DNA from: Saprospiraceae bacterium | GTDB taxonomy: Bacteria > Bacteroidota > Bacteroidia > Chitinophagales > Saprospiraceae | Direction: 5' to 3' | Length of the DNA stretch: 64,000 bases | Assembly (NCBI GenBank): GCA_013214355.1 | Contig: JABSSL010000002.1 | Span: forward strand, 85,003-149,002 | Notes under the pieces: generated by a model | Seen by the model: the letters and a program-made list of their open reading frames with translations, nothing else | Databases searched by the model: none | What the model was told of the DNA's origin: nothing | Shown: positions 35,468 through 44,872 of the stretch, one piece after another | Numbering within the stretch: position 1 is the stretch's first letter | How the letters are laid out: each line of letters starts with the position of its first letter | Program-made: the position numbers and the translations under genes

Positions 35468-37405
35468 CTATTGAAGTATTAATCTTTCTACAAATCGAAA
35501 ATTACCCGAGACATACTCCACTATTATTATTCCCTTGGGCAGATGATCTGTGCGGACATCTGAACCAGGTAAAGATGGCATATTTCTTTCATCTAATAGT
35601 TTTCCACTTACATCATAAAAGCGCAATACACCGGCATCAGCAAAGTCTCCTTTAAAGCTAATCAAATTATTAGTCGGATTGGGGAACAATGTAAGTGTTT
35701 TGGGCTCTTGTAATTCTGTGGTATTTGTTACCGTCGATACTAAGGAATCTACCACTACAAACTGATGCATCATACTATTATCCTCATGTGTAAGGATATG
35801 GCAATGATACATAAAACCATGAGTAAAGAGACTGTCCATATCATACGGGCTCGGAAAGCTGTCAAAGCGCGCTACATAAGTCATTTCGGCACCCCCTCGA
35901 ATTAACTGTACATCCTTCCAACCTATGAGTTCATCTGGTAGATTGGGATAAGTGTAAACCGCTGGTTCATCCGTAAATCCCCCTTTACCATCTGGGACCC
36001 CAACATCCCCAACATATTCAGTCACTTGGAACTGAACTTTATGTATATGCCAAGGGTGGGCTTTGGTGGTGGTGTTGTTAATAATCCATTCTTCCTTGGT
36101 ATTTACAAGCACCGTGTCGTTGATCACGTTCATGACCATAGGTATACCGTCAATAGTCCAATGCTCCCCTGACCCGGGTGCCCCCAGTAAATTCTTGACT
36201 CTTTTTTTAAATATTGATCCGGGTGCGATTTGATAAGGCTTTAAAGTGGCAGGTATTGATGTGACTGGCCTGTTTGGTTGGATCGTGTTATCCACTACAA
36301 AAGCCATCATGGCAGAACTGTACCAGCTTTTCCCATATTCCGTATCAGCTGGCAACTTATTCTGAAAATGGGTTAGATATATGGTGTCCCCGGGGCTATA
36401 TTGACCAAAGTCTACAATAAATTCTCTTCGATCTCCCAGCGATAATAAATTATTTGGGATTGGTCGAGGATAATCTAAATAGCCTCCTCCAGTGGCCACC
36501 ATCCACATGTTTTCAAAATGTATTGAATCATTCGAAGTGGTATGATCATAAAGTAATTCCTTGGTCAATCCAATATTGAATATTTTAATCGTCGAACCAT
36601 TCAACATTCGCAAGCGGACCATTGATTGAGGAACATGCAACACCCCACCAACTACACCATTCACCATTCCCCAAGTTCCAGGTCCCGGTTTTTCACCAGC
36701 TTTAATGGAATTCACTTTTAGGACATTATTTATAGTGTCGAAATTAAAATTTTTGGCCTGAATATTTAATGGGATATCATTTACGCCATATTCATTTGGA
36801 AGCTGTGCATATAAAGGATCATTATTGGGATCTTGAACGTACATCATACCTGCCATTCCTCGCGTGACCTGATCCGTTGTCAAATCCATCAAATGGCTGT
36901 GATACCAGGCAGTTTGCACTTCATCGATAATTGGAAAAATGGAATTCCACGTTTGACCTTTTTTAATTCTTTGATGAGGACCACCATCTGATTCTGCTGG
37001 TAAATTCAAAGCATGCCAATGGAGGGTAGTAAGCGAATCTGCATTATTAGTGATGGGAAAATCAATCCGATCATTTGTTCTATTTACGATAAAAGTTGGT
37101 CCACTGTAGGTCATCGCTCCAGGGACATTGGTACTATCCGGGTTGTTATAAGCAAAAGCCTGTACCAAACCATTTAGATCAAAAATCAACTTATTACCAT
37201 TACGTTGATCTATAACGGTATCCACAGCTCCGTTGGGGTCAAAATTGTGCAAGGTATCAATAATGTTCAAGCGCCAATCCGGACCTTCTATCGCGTATGG
37301 AATTGGTACGGGGTTAATAAATTTTTTCTGTGCTTGGGTCTCCTGTGTCCAAAAACACATTAGGATTAGAGAAAGTAGAGAAGTGAAAATGAATTTTGTT
37401 TTCAT
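35468..37405 (-). CDS. Multicopper oxidase with T9SS sorting domain
   Basis: A secreted multicopper oxidase of 645 residues (start taken at 37405; a longer ATG frame from 37450 lacks a signal peptide). The N-terminus is a signal peptide ending near TQA-QK. Copper-ligand motifs: LHWHAL and WYHSHL (about 145-190), HPWHIHKVQF (about 465) and HCHILTHEDNSMM (about 545-557). The last ~80 residues are a T9SS type A sorting domain (LTLFPNPTNNLISFKGDF ... GKLLDERNM), so it is secreted and attached to the surface. It resembles CueO/bilirubin-oxidase-like proteins acting on metals or phenolics; substrate not known. A downstream hairpin/MITE region lies beyond its stop. Confidence 0.9.
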   Translation of the reverse strand: MKTKFIFTSLLSLILMCFWTQETQAQKKFINPVPIPYAIEGPDWRLNIIDTLHNFDPNGAVDTVIDQRNGNKLIFDLNGLVQAFAYNNPDSTNVPGAMTYSGPTFIVNRTNDRIDFPITNNADSLTTLHWHALNLPAESDGGPHQRIKKGQTWNSIFPIIDEVQTAWYHSHLMDLTTDQVTRGMAGMMYVQDPNNDPLYAQLPNEYGVNDIPLNIQAKNFNFDTINNVLKVNSIKAGEKPGPGTWGMVNGVVGGVLHVPQSMVRLRMLNGSTIKIFNIGLTKELLYDHTTSNDSIHFENMWMVATGGGYLDYPRPIPNNLLSLGDRREFIVDFGQYSPGDTIYLTHFQNKLPADTEYGKSWYSSAMMAFVVDNTIQPNRPVTSIPATLKPYQIAPGSIFKKRVKNLLGAPGSGEHWTIDGIPMVMNVINDTVLVNTKEEWIINNTTTKAHPWHIHKVQFQVTEYVGDVGVPDGKGGFTDEPAVYTYPNLPDELIGWKDVQLIRGGAEMTYVARFDSFPSPYDMDSLFTHGFMYHCHILTHEDNSMMHQFVVVDSLVSTVTNTTELQEPKTLTLFPNPTNNLISFKGDFADAGVLRFYDVSGKLLDERNMPSLPGSDVRTDHLPKGIIIVEYVSGNFRFVERLILQ

Positions 37406-37984
37406 AATGATGGATTTTATTCCTTCGATTATTTCGATGCTTAATAGCATGAACTGATTGAAGAATGCTTTAAAACTATCGGTTTTGAAAGTAATGGAAG
37501 TAGGTTAATGTATTGGATTTCTGGCTTACCATACAGTTGTTGAAATTTCACATTTTCGGCAATCTCCTTTCTTTATTAAAAACAAGATATGAGCATTCAA
37601 TCTTATATTATATCCCATTTCTGCCAATGTTCTGAATGGGAGCTATGATTTTAGTATACCTTGTTTCCCAACGTATTATTTTGATCTTAACCCAATCGAG
37701 AATTGGATACATCAGCGCTATAGAATAGCATTAAGATAGCCTGATGTTGGAGTACTTTTTATTTTTATAGAATTAGATTGGGGGTGTTACGGCAAGACAA
37801 TACCCTGCCCCTATCCGAAAAGTCGTTCGAACTCTGAAAAAGCACCCAGCTGATAAGGGGGGTGATAGCATTTCTCATCTGGTGTCCAACATAGGTTACC
37901 CCTCATTTTTCTTGCTCTGTACACCAAAATATTAGCAGAGATTAGCTCAGTTATCTGATAAAGCAAGTCGAACTACTTACCCAC
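37406..37984. other. Intergenic region of ~580 bases, no gene accepted
   Basis: This lies between the multicopper oxidase start and the terminator of the pyrophosphatase gene. It is AT-rich. One plus-strand frame (about 37786-37927) is open for 47 codons (ending in SNIGYPSFFLLCTPKY) but has no ATG and no recognised match, so I do not call it. No tRNA or other RNA gene was recognised. Confidence 0.45.
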
Positions 37985-38022
37985 AAAAAAAAGCCCATCC
38001 CAAAGGGGATGAGCTCTTTTTT
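37985..38022 (-). terminator. Terminator of the pyrophosphatase gene
   Basis: On the minus strand the hairpin GCTCATCCCC-TTT-GGGATGGGC (one mismatch) is followed by TTTTTTTTG. It lies 36 bases downstream of the hppA stop at 38059 and is a standard intrinsic terminator. Confidence 0.85.
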
Positions 38023-38058
38023 ATCTTAAACGGAGGACTAAGCCTCACGTCTTTTTCA

Positions 38059-40221
38059 TTAAAGCATTGGAGCAATTACCAAAGCTACTACAGACATCAA
38101 CTTCAACAAGATGTTCAAGGATGGTCCTGAAGTATCTTTGAATGGATCTCCTACTGTATCACCTACTACGGCTGCTTTGTGTGGATCAGAGCCTTTGTAG
38201 AATTTCTCGCCTTGGATATCTACCCCTTCTTCAAACATCTTCTTAGCGTTATCCCAAGCACCACCTGCGTTAGACTGGAAGATGGCCATTAGTACCCCAC
38301 ATACGGTAACACCAGCCAACAATCCACCTAGCATCTCAGCACCTCCACCAAAACCGATAACCACCGGAGACAAAACAGCAATTAGACCAGGAACAACCAT
38401 CTCACGGATAGAAGCAGCAGTAGAGATCTCTACACATTTGCTGTATTCTGCTTTTCCATCTGCCGCTTGGAAGGTCTTCTTGTCAGCATCAGACCAGTCA
38501 TCAAACTCCTTACCGTCATTGGCTTTCATTACTCCCAAAGCAGCTTTCAATTCAGGAATGCTGTTGAACTGGCGACGTACCTCCTGGATCATATCCATAG
38601 CAGCGCGCCCTACTGCACCCATAGAAAGGGCAGAGAACAAAAATGGAAGCATACCACCAAGCAGTAGACCTGCCATTACGGTAGGATTAGCAATATTGAT
38701 AGCATCGATGCCAGCGGTAGTCATAAAGGCTGCAAACAAGGCCAAAGCGGTCAAAGCCGCAGAACCAATCGCAAAACCTTTACCAATCGCTGCAGTCGTG
38801 TTACCTACTGCATCCAATTTATCTGTACGACCGCGAACTTCTTTAGGCAATTCACCCATTTCCGCAATACCCCCTGCATTATCAGAGATAGGACCGTAAG
38901 CATCAACGGCCAACTGGATACCTGTATTAGAAAGCATTCCTACCGCCGCGATAGCGATACCATATAGTCCAGCAAATTCGTAAGCACCGATGATCGCTGC
39001 CGCTAAGATGATGATTGGAATAGCAGTAGATTGCATCCCTACACCCAAACCAGCGATGATGTTCGTAGCAGAACCAGTGATAGACTGATCTACGATTCCT
39101 TGTACGGGCTTAGTTCCGGTACCCGTGTAGTATTCTGTGATCATACCGATCAACAAACCAGAGGCTAGACCGATAATCACTGCCCAGAATACACCCATAG
39201 ATGAGTAGCTGGTATCTCCAGCTTCCCAGGTACCAGGAAGAATCTGTGTTACGATCAAGTAAGTGGCAACTAGCATGATTCCAGAAGAAATAAACTCACC
39301 TCGGTTCAATGCTTTCTGAGGATCACCGCCTTCTTTAACTCTTACGAAGAAAGTTCCTAGAATAGAAGTTACGATACCAATCCCAGCAAGGATCAATGGA
39401 AGTAGGACGGCATTCAATCCACCGAAATCATTACTAGACTCGAATCCAGTAACACCGATGAAAGTAGCACCCAATACCATAGTACCGATGATAGAACCTA
39501 CATAAGATTCGAAAAGGTCAGCACCCATACCGGCTACGTCCCCAACGTTATCTCCCACGTTATCCGCAATAGTAGCTGGGTTCAATGGGTGATCTTCAGG
39601 GATACCTGCTTCTACTTTACCTACCAGGTCAGCCCCTACGTCAGCCGCTTTGGTGTAAATACCACCACCAACACGGGCGAATAGAGCGATAGAAGAGGCA
39701 CCAAAAGAGAATCCTGTTACAACAGTAATCACCTTGTTGATATCCCAACCCATATTGGAGTACAAAAGGAAAAGCGTACCTAAGCCTAAAACACCTAGTC
39801 CTACCACACCTAGTCCCATTACGGAACCACCAGCGAAAGCGACTTCAAGTGCTTTTCCTAGGCTATTTCTAGCTGCATTAGTTGTTCTAACATTTGCCTT
39901 AGTGGCGATTCTCATTCCGATGAATCCAGCTAAAGCAGAGCAAATTGCTCCTAATATAAATGATACGGCTACTAGCCAAGAAGAATCTTCAGATTGGCTA
40001 CCACTCCATGCCAATAGTCCAGCTACCACTACCACGAAGATGGCTAGTACTCGATATTCTGCTTTCAAAAATGCCATTGCACCGTCTGCAATATTCTCGG
40101 CAATTCTCGCCATGCGATCTGTACCTACTTCTTGTTTTGACACCCAGGATGACCGCCAAAACGTATACAGTAACGCCAGCACACCAAATACTGGGATAGC
40201 ATAAGTAATCGTTTGACCCAT
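38059..40221 (-). CDS. hppA: Membrane-bound pyrophosphatase, K+-dependent type
   Basis: A 720-residue polytopic protein of the H+/Na+-PPase family that couples pyrophosphate hydrolysis to ion pumping. Signature motifs: DVGADLVGK (194-202), DNVGDNVGD (220-228), and a later acidic loop near the end ([15 protein letters not shown]). The K+-dependence position reads GNTTAA (473-478); K+-independent enzymes have Lys here (GNTTK), so this is the K+-dependent subfamily. I cannot tell H+ from Na+ pumping. It is monocistronic with its own terminator. Confidence 0.95.
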   Translation of the reverse strand: MGQTITYAIPVFGVLALLYTFWRSSWVSKQEVGTDRMARIAENIADGAMAFLKAEYRVLAIFVVVVAGLLAWSGSQSEDSSWLVAVSFILGAICSALAGFIGMRIATKANVRTTNAARNSLGKALEVAFAGGSVMGLGVVGLGVLGLGTLFLLYSNMGWDINKVITVVTGFSFGASSIALFARVGGGIYTKAADVGADLVGKVEAGIPEDHPLNPATIADNVGDNVGDVAGMGADLFESYVGSIIGTMVLGATFIGVTGFESSNDFGGLNAVLLPLILAGIGIVTSILGTFFVRVKEGGDPQKALNRGEFISSGIMLVATYLIVTQILPGTWEAGDTSYSSMGVFWAVIIGLASGLLIGMITEYYTGTGTKPVQGIVDQSITGSATNIIAGLGVGMQSTAIPIIILAAAIIGAYEFAGLYGIAIAAVGMLSNTGIQLAVDAYGPISDNAGGIAEMGELPKEVRGRTDKLDAVGNTTAAIGKGFAIGSAALTALALFAAFMTTAGIDAINIANPTVMAGLLLGGMLPFLFSALSMGAVGRAAMDMIQEVRRQFNSIPELKAALGVMKANDGKEFDDWSDADKKTFQAADGKAEYSKCVEISTAASIREMVVPGLIAVLSPVVIGFGGGAEMLGGLLAGVTVCGVLMAIFQSNAGGAWDNAKKMFEEGVDIQGEKFYKGSDPHKAAVVGDTVGDPFKDTSGPSLNILLKLMSVVALVIAPML

Positions 40222-40273
40222 AATGCTTCTAAGTTTACGTTGAAATTATTTATTGGTTATGTCTATTAGTAAA

Positions 40274-40301
40274 GGCTTCATCTCTCCGAAGGGATGAAGC
40301 C
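40274..40301 (-). terminator. Hairpin between thioredoxin-SPOR gene and hppA
   Basis: GGCTTCATC (40274-40282) pairs perfectly with GATGAAGCC (40293-40301). On the minus strand it is followed by TTTACTAAT. It lies about 120 bases downstream of the thioredoxin-SPOR stop and 53 bases upstream of hppA, so it may terminate the former or form a leader hairpin of the latter. Confidence 0.55.
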
Positions 40302-40422
40302 CTTACCCTAGCTTTTATTTGCGGGGGGCAAAGCTAAGGCAATTTTGCGGTTTGTCCTAATAGACAAGCGACTAGCTTTCAATTTTTTAGCTAAAAAAGG
40401 CTAATTCATAGGACTTTATGCA

Positions 40423-41451
40423 TTAATCTACTAACTGGATCAATCCGAAGACTGATTTTTTCTTGATCGTATTATAATGCTTTTGAGCGCTCGAAAAATC
40501 GGGAAACTCTGCGGTGATGACTTTATATAGATTTTGATTCCGGACCACTGTCGAGATCAGGAATAGTTTTTCTCCTAGCCTTTCTTCCAGGTCCCTCTTT
40601 TCTTGTTCGGCTTCATCATAATTGCCATGTACGCTCAACTCGACGTAATATTTACGCGAAGAGCGGGGTGCCATGAAGTCTGTCGTTGGGATAAGCTCGG
40701 CCAGACTTGGTGGATTGGCCGGGGGCATATCTATGGTATGATAATACAGAGGCGTATCGGTTGTAGAGGCCGGTGCATTTTCTACCACGACTTCATTGGG
40801 CATGGTTTTGATTTTTGGCGTATTGTCATAGTCGGATGATGGCTCAGCTGTAGCTATTTGCTCGAATTCATCTTGAAATCCCTCACTAATGGAGTTGGGT
40901 TTCGCCGGGCTGGCCATATAAGTGGCAGGCGATTTTTCTGGCTGCAAGGCTGGCCGATGCAACACTAAATTGTGTTCCGGGCTGTTGAGGACTTCTTCGG
41001 CAGGTTCGAGATTCTCGTTGACTTTATTCCTGGCCAAATTGTGCTTTTGTAAAACACGTAGTAGATCATTGGCTTCAATTGAGTATTGAATTTTGTCGAG
41101 GAGAATGCCTTGAGAGTTGAAAACCAATATAGTGGGAAGTACGGTAATTTCAAATTGGTCGTTGTACTGTTGGTTTTGGACTTCGTCAAAATTGATTCGG
41201 ACTGGCAAGTAGTTATCTTGAACAAAAGCTTCTAAGGTAGGATCAGTAAAGGTGTTTTCCTCCATCCAGTCGCAGACCATGCACCATTCAGCGGAAAAGT
41301 GAGCGAAATATAGTTTACCCTCCTCTGCAGCCATTTGGCGTACCTCTTTTAGGTCTTTTTGTAGGAATGGAATGTTAGCATGTAGTGTGTTCGCTAGTGT
41401 TGTGCATACGAGGAACCACCCTACCAGGTAAAATTTAGTTTTTAAGGACAT
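40423..41451 (-). CDS. Thioredoxin-fold protein fused to a SPOR domain
   Basis: A 342-residue protein with an N-terminal signal peptide or anchor (FYLVGWFLVCTTLANTL), a thioredoxin-like domain (about 30-140) with active-site CMVC (57-60) preceded by AEW, a linker of low complexity (about 150-260), and a C-terminal SPOR domain (about 268-342: YYVELSVHGNYDEAEQEKRDLEERLGEKLFL). SPOR domains bind denuded septal peptidoglycan, so this places a disulfide-acting domain at the cell wall (inference). Both parts lie in one frame. The leader upstream can form strong secondary structure. Confidence 0.85.
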   Translation of the reverse strand: MSLKTKFYLVGWFLVCTTLANTLHANIPFLQKDLKEVRQMAAEEGKLYFAHFSAEWCMVCDWMEENTFTDPTLEAFVQDNYLPVRINFDEVQNQQYNDQFEITVLPTILVFNSQGILLDKIQYSIEANDLLRVLQKHNLARNKVNENLEPAEEVLNSPEHNLVLHRPALQPEKSPATYMASPAKPNSISEGFQDEFEQIATAEPSSDYDNTPKIKTMPNEVVVENAPASTTDTPLYYHTIDMPPANPPSLAELIPTTDFMAPRSSRKYYVELSVHGNYDEAEQEKRDLEERLGEKLFLISTVVRNQNLYKVITAEFPDFSSAQKHYNTIKKKSVFGLIQLVD

Positions 41452-41483
41452 GGCTTGTACTATTTTGCTGTTTTCTGACTGTA

Positions 41484-41567
41484 AAAGTTACCCGGCGTTT
41501 AGTCGTAGATGATATATCTTACGGTCTAAACGCATAAAGGTTACTTTGCATGTATACGGGATACATG
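41484..41567. repeat. Structured leader of the thioredoxin-SPOR gene
   Basis: Nested inverted repeats: AAAGTTACC / GGTTACTTT (41484-41492, 41539-41547, one mismatch), GCGTTTAG / CTAAACGC (41495-41502, 41526-41533, perfect) and CATGTAT / ATACATG (41549-41555, 41561-41567, perfect). They lie 33-116 bases upstream of the thioredoxin-SPOR start and could form a compact RNA or a small mobile palindrome. Confidence 0.45.
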
Positions 41568-41716
41568 AAATGTTATTCAGTAAAAGGTAGGATGGAAGAA
41601 GGTAGGGTAAGTACTTCCTGCGTACGAAAATAGGGATCACCTATTGAACTGTAGTCCAAAAGAAACTTACCAAGCTTGTTGTAGGAGGTTACAAAAATTA
41701 ATTGACGCCGAATAGG

Positions 41717-42220
41717 CTATCTTACCTTACACTTTACGAAGTCAATTAATGATTGGTGGTTGTGGATGAGTTGAAGGCTGGCATCATGTAATTGCTCATA
41801 ATAATCAAGTACATGACGAAGATCTTTGGGTAGACCTTCCTTGCAACTGGCCTTAAAGTTAATACATTTTGTCAAACCTTCTATATATTCTCGAATTTCT
41901 TCTGCCTTTTTGGCATATTCTGCGATCAATTCCTGATCTCTTTCGGAAATATCTTGAAAGTTATCGATGGCAGACTGCAAGGTGTTCTCCTGACTCATGT
42001 CTTTTTGCGTAAGGTCTATAATGGAGACCCCAAACAAATTGGAGAATTTCAGCAGATTGCAAATCTTAGGTTCTGCCGAACCATTTTCGTAAGAAGCGAT
42101 ATTGCCTCTATTGAGGCCTACACTTTGTGCCAGTTCTTCCTGTGAGAACCGTAGCCGACGCCTCAAACTCTTGATATTGTGAGGTAAAAAGTTGGGGGTA
42201 GATTCGTTGACCGAGTTCAT
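41717..42220 (-). CDS. XRE-type helix-turn-helix regulator
   Basis: A 167-residue protein. The N-terminal HTH (about 14-70) is of the Cro/C1 type: NIKSLRRRLRFSQEELAQSVGLNRGNIASYENGSAEPKICNLLKFSNLFGVSIIDL. The C-terminal ~100 residues are helical (probable dimerisation or sensor part, IAEYAKKAEEIREYIEGL). It is divergent from an ECF sigma factor across 380 bases with palindromic motifs, so it may control that promoter. Confidence 0.9.
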   Translation of the reverse strand: MNSVNESTPNFLPHNIKSLRRRLRFSQEELAQSVGLNRGNIASYENGSAEPKICNLLKFSNLFGVSIIDLTQKDMSQENTLQSAIDNFQDISERDQELIAEYAKKAEEIREYIEGLTKCINFKASCKEGLPKDLRHVLDYYEQLHDASLQLIHNHQSLIDFVKCKVR

Positions 42221-42478
42221 ACCTATCCTGCTTTATGCTCTTAGTGAAAAAAGTTCTTGTCTTATTTTGGTCTAATAAATGATCAAGAAAGCCCTGGGAA
42301 TTTATTAAAAATCCCATTCTTGGGTCTTTATCAGAGTGAAAATTCTTTTGACAAAATGCTTTACAATTGGAAATTATAACGCAATTATCACGAAAGTCTC
42401 ACATTATCTGATACAAATTAAGCAAAAATTAGTTTAACTCTGTTAACAAATTTAACATTTCTGACCTGCCAAGTCGGC

Positions 42479-42518
42479 ATACTGTCAAATTTGGAACATT
42501 TTTTGACGATAACAGTAT
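42479..42518. promoter_or_regulatory. Inverted repeats in the XRE-sigma divergent region
   Basis: ATACTGT (42479-42485) and ACAGTAT (42512-42518) enclose a second, nested pair GTCAAA (42484-42489) and TTTGAC (42502-42507). This lies 17 bases upstream of the candidate -33 box of the sigma gene and is a plausible operator for the divergent XRE regulator. The rest of the 379-base divergent gap (42221-42599) is AT-rich without genes. Confidence 0.4.
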
Positions 42519-42534
42519 GAGATCGGAAATTTTA

Positions 42535-42566
42535 TTTGCACTTAAAGTCCGATTTGGATAAATTTG
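42535..42566 (+). promoter_or_regulatory. Candidate Bacteroidota promoter of the sigma factor gene
   Basis: TTTG (42535-42538) and TAAATTTG (42559-42566) match the -33 and -7 elements (TTTG and TAnnTTTG) with 20 bases between, and lie 34 bases upstream of the sigma factor start. Confidence 0.55.
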
Positions 42567-42599
42567 TAAAAAATAATTACAAACAAAATATCACCGGCT

Positions 42600-43124
42600 A
42601 TGATATATGCAATGCAAAATCAAATACAAGACCAGCTCAACGGCATAAGTAATTCGTTGCGCGCCTTTTCGCTCAAATTGACCGGTAACAACGATGACGC
42701 TGAAGACCTATACCAAGATACTGCCGTAAGAATTATTACCAACGCGGATAAATACAACCCAGGTACTAACTTCAAGGCTTGGGCTGTAACGATTATGAGA
42801 AACATTTTCATCAACAATTATCGCAAGAAAGTACGCCGTAGTATGATTGTGGACCAAACGCCCAACAACTACTATATCAACAGTGGCGATAAGACGGTGA
42901 GTAATGACGGAGAGACGAATGTGGCCTTCGGAGAATTGTTGGCAATGGTTGACTCTTTACCGGAAGACTTTAAAAAGCCTTTCATGATGGCTTACCAGGG
43001 GTATAAGTACGATGAGATTGCGCAGGAGTTAGATTCACCTCTTGGTACGATTAAAAGCCGAATTTTCTTCGCTCGTAAGAAGTTGCAAAAGATGTATTCT
43101 ACGGCGATGAGAGAAAGAGCGTAA
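42600..43124 (+). CDS. ECF-type RNA polymerase sigma factor
   Basis: A 174-residue sigma-70 ECF factor: region 2 (about 10-80, DDAEDLYQDTAVRIITNADKYNPGTNFKAWAVTIMRNIFINNYRKK) and region 4 (about 120-165, SLPEDFKKPFMMAYQGYKYDEIAQELDSPLGTIKSRIFFARKKLQ). No anti-sigma gene follows; the next gene is a small minus-strand membrane protein. Bacteroidota housekeeping-type ECF proteins without anti-sigma factors with this RNIFINNYRKK motif are common and often have growth-related roles. The codon at 42612 is an alternative start. Confidence 0.92.
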   Translation: MIYAMQNQIQDQLNGISNSLRAFSLKLTGNNDDAEDLYQDTAVRIITNADKYNPGTNFKAWAVTIMRNIFINNYRKKVRRSMIVDQTPNNYYINSGDKTVSNDGETNVAFGELLAMVDSLPEDFKKPFMMAYQGYKYDEIAQELDSPLGTIKSRIFFARKKLQKMYSTAMRERA

Positions 43125-43197
43125 ATTTTTTTTACAAAGGTTATACTAAAAGCCGAATGGTCGGCGTTTTTATAACGATTCATTAAGCGGATAAATA

Positions 43198-43233
43198 AAA
43201 GAGGTCAGGTTATTCAATTAGCCTGACCTCTTT
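43198..43233. terminator. Bidirectional terminator between sigma factor and small membrane protein
   Basis: AAAGAGGTCAGG (43198-43209) and CCTGACCTCTTT (43222-43233) form a 12-bp perfect stem with a 12-base loop, flanked by A-rich and T-rich runs. A weaker 5-bp hairpin with a T-run sits at 43152-43171 upstream. Confidence 0.85.
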
Positions 43234-43244
43234 ACTTTTTGGGC

Positions 43245-43412
43245 CTAATTGTAAAATTGCCATCTAAGCCAATCCCAAACCCACACTCGATTGATGATCA
43301 ACCAGATCAAAAATCCTAAGCCCAAGAAGAATAATATTCTCAAAGTGTTCTTTCGAGTGGCTTCATTTTTCTCTCGCCGACTTTTATATTTCTTCCTACT
43401 CTGATATGACAT
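43245..43412 (-). CDS. Small membrane protein, 55 aa
   Basis: From the ATG at 43412 a 55-residue protein: a very basic N-terminus (SYQSRKKYKSRREKNEATRKN), one hydrophobic helix (LRILFFLGLGFLIWLII), and an aromatic end (VWVWDWLRWQFYN). It fits a single-pass protein with a basic cytoplasmic tail. I do not recognise it, but the organised features and the terminator after it make a real gene likely. It lies 103 bases from rsgA. Confidence 0.6.
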   Translation of the reverse strand: MSYQSRKKYKSRREKNEATRKNTLRILFFLGLGFLIWLIINRVWVWDWLRWQFYN

Positions 43413-43515
43413 CTCTTTTTTTAGCAAAGGTACTGCATGCCCCTGAAAGTAGGGTAGTGGAGTCTATGAAATCAGGATTAATTGTCAATAGGGGAGTTGT
43501 AAATTGACCGCTAGC

Positions 43516-44463
43516 TCAATGTCTTTCCCAATAATTCTGTTCCTCAATTTCTTCTAGCAAAGTGAGATAGTTAATGTACCGCAATTCACTAATGGTTCCT
43601 TCTTCGATGGCTGCTTTTACTGCACAACCCGGCTCGTTGCGGTGTAAACAATTGCCGCCAAAACGGCAATTTTCAGATGCCTCAAAGAATTCTCGGAAAT
43701 TGTGGGCAACATCTACGGGCTCTAGATAGTTGAAGCCTAATGTCTTGATACCGGGCGTGTCAATAATATTTGCATTATCTTCTATCGAAAACATTTCAGC
43801 AAAAGTAGTAGTGTGCTGCCCTTTCCCTGAATAATCGGATAAATCTTGTGTGCGCAGTTCAAGATGCGGATGTAATCGGTTTACCAAGGTGGACTTACCG
43901 ACACCAGATTGACCGGCGATCAGCGTAGTTTTGCCTTTGAGCAATGCCCTTAATTCCTCTATACCTTGCCCCGTAGTAGCTGAGACTAATAAGACCTCAT
44001 AACCAATATCATTGTAGATGGCCTTCAAACCGCCAAAGATCGGAATGTCATCTTCCTCATCGTAGAGATCTGCCTTATTAAACACAATGACTGTTGGGAT
44101 TTCGAAGGGTTCGGTCATCAGTAAAAAACGATCGATGAAGCCTTGTTTCAAATTGGGCTGCTTGATCGTCATGATCACGATGGCCTGATCGACATTACTC
44201 GCCAGCAGGTGCATTTCGTGCTTCTTCCGGGGGGACTGGCGAACTACATAATTATCTCTGGGAAGAATGGTTTTAATTAAAGCGGTATTCTCCTCATTGT
44301 CCTCTAAGTCTACCACCACCCGGTCTCCCACAGCAACAGGATTGGTAATCTTTTTTCCTGCTAGCCTAAACTTGCCAATGATGCGGCTGCGATAGGTCTC
44401 ACCCTCATCAGTCCTTACATGATACCAACTACCCGTTGATTTAGTTACTGTTCCTTTTAACAT
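43516..44463 (-). CDS. rsgA: Ribosome small-subunit-dependent GTPase RsgA
   Basis: A 315-residue circularly permuted GTPase that helps mature the 30S ribosomal subunit. OB-fold N-terminal domain (about 1-90), then permuted G motifs: NKAD (129-132), P-loop GQSGVGKS (184-191), DTPG (235-238). The C-terminal zinc motif is Cys266, Cys272, His274, Cys280. All key positions are intact. Confidence 0.97.
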   Translation of the reverse strand: MLKGTVTKSTGSWYHVRTDEGETYRSRIIGKFRLAGKKITNPVAVGDRVVVDLEDNEENTALIKTILPRDNYVVRQSPRKKHEMHLLASNVDQAIVIMTIKQPNLKQGFIDRFLLMTEPFEIPTVIVFNKADLYDEEDDIPIFGGLKAIYNDIGYEVLLVSATTGQGIEELRALLKGKTTLIAGQSGVGKSTLVNRLHPHLELRTQDLSDYSGKGQHTTTFAEMFSIEDNANIIDTPGIKTLGFNYLEPVDVAHNFREFFEASENCRFGGNCLHRNEPGCAVKAAIEEGTISELRYINYLTLLEEIEEQNYWERH

Positions 44464-44872
44464 GAATTCTTATCGCTCCTTTTTCCTCAATAATACAGGG
44501 GTAACACCTGAAGACCTAAAGTCGTTCCACAATGATAAGGCTTTTTGGGCAAGAGCGGAGGAGAGATTGAGTGGAGATGTCAGCAGGGAGAGGCCAGAAG
44601 TAGAGAAGATAGTGCCTTTTATCACGGCTTAGGTGAGTTCATGGTCGATAGTCGATAGCATGCCGATGTGAAGATGAAGGAAATGGCGGCCAAAGGGTTT
44701 TAAATTCAAATTATTCCTTATCGATGGAGTAAAGAGCATAGCCCGGACTTATATTCTGTCTGATTTCCTCTCCACCTGTGAAGAAAAAGCCATTAAATCT
44801 ATCGATTATAGACTGATAAACCATTTACCTTTGTTAGCACCGCGCTCTAATATCTGACTTCTTCCTTTATTA
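44464..44872. other. 409-base gap with one possible small ORF
   Basis: This lies between rsgA and the GGGP synthase gene. Apart from the 37-codon frame reported separately at 44711-44824, I see no gene, tRNA or strong terminator. A segment on the minus strand around 44735-44765 (AGTCCGGGCT) superficially recalls RNase P RNA, but too little sequence is available for that RNA. Confidence 0.45.
44711..44824 (-). CDS. Possible 37-aa peptide or gene remnant
   Basis: A minus-strand ATG frame begins right after an in-frame TAA and encodes 37 residues with a protein-like composition, including FNGFFFTGGEEIRQN and ISPGYALYSIDKE. FFFTGGEE has the look of a loop from a Rossmann-like or glutamine-amidotransferase/peptidase S51-like protein, but it is too short to identify. 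It could be a chance frame, a small peptide, or the last piece of a decayed gene downstream of GGGP synthase. Confidence 0.3.
   Translation of the reverse strand: MVYQSIIDRFNGFFFTGGEEIRQNISPGYALYSIDKE

Noticed and set aside
37786..37927. A 47-codon open frame on the plus strand in the long gap before hppA.
   Set aside because: It has no ATG, no recognised match and no conservation evidence.
44735..44872. Minus-strand text AGTCCGGGCT resembling conserved RNase P RNA sequence.
   Set aside because: A full RNase P RNA needs ~350 bases and would run into the GGGP synthase gene; the rest of the conserved core is not visible, and the same bases read well as the small ORF.
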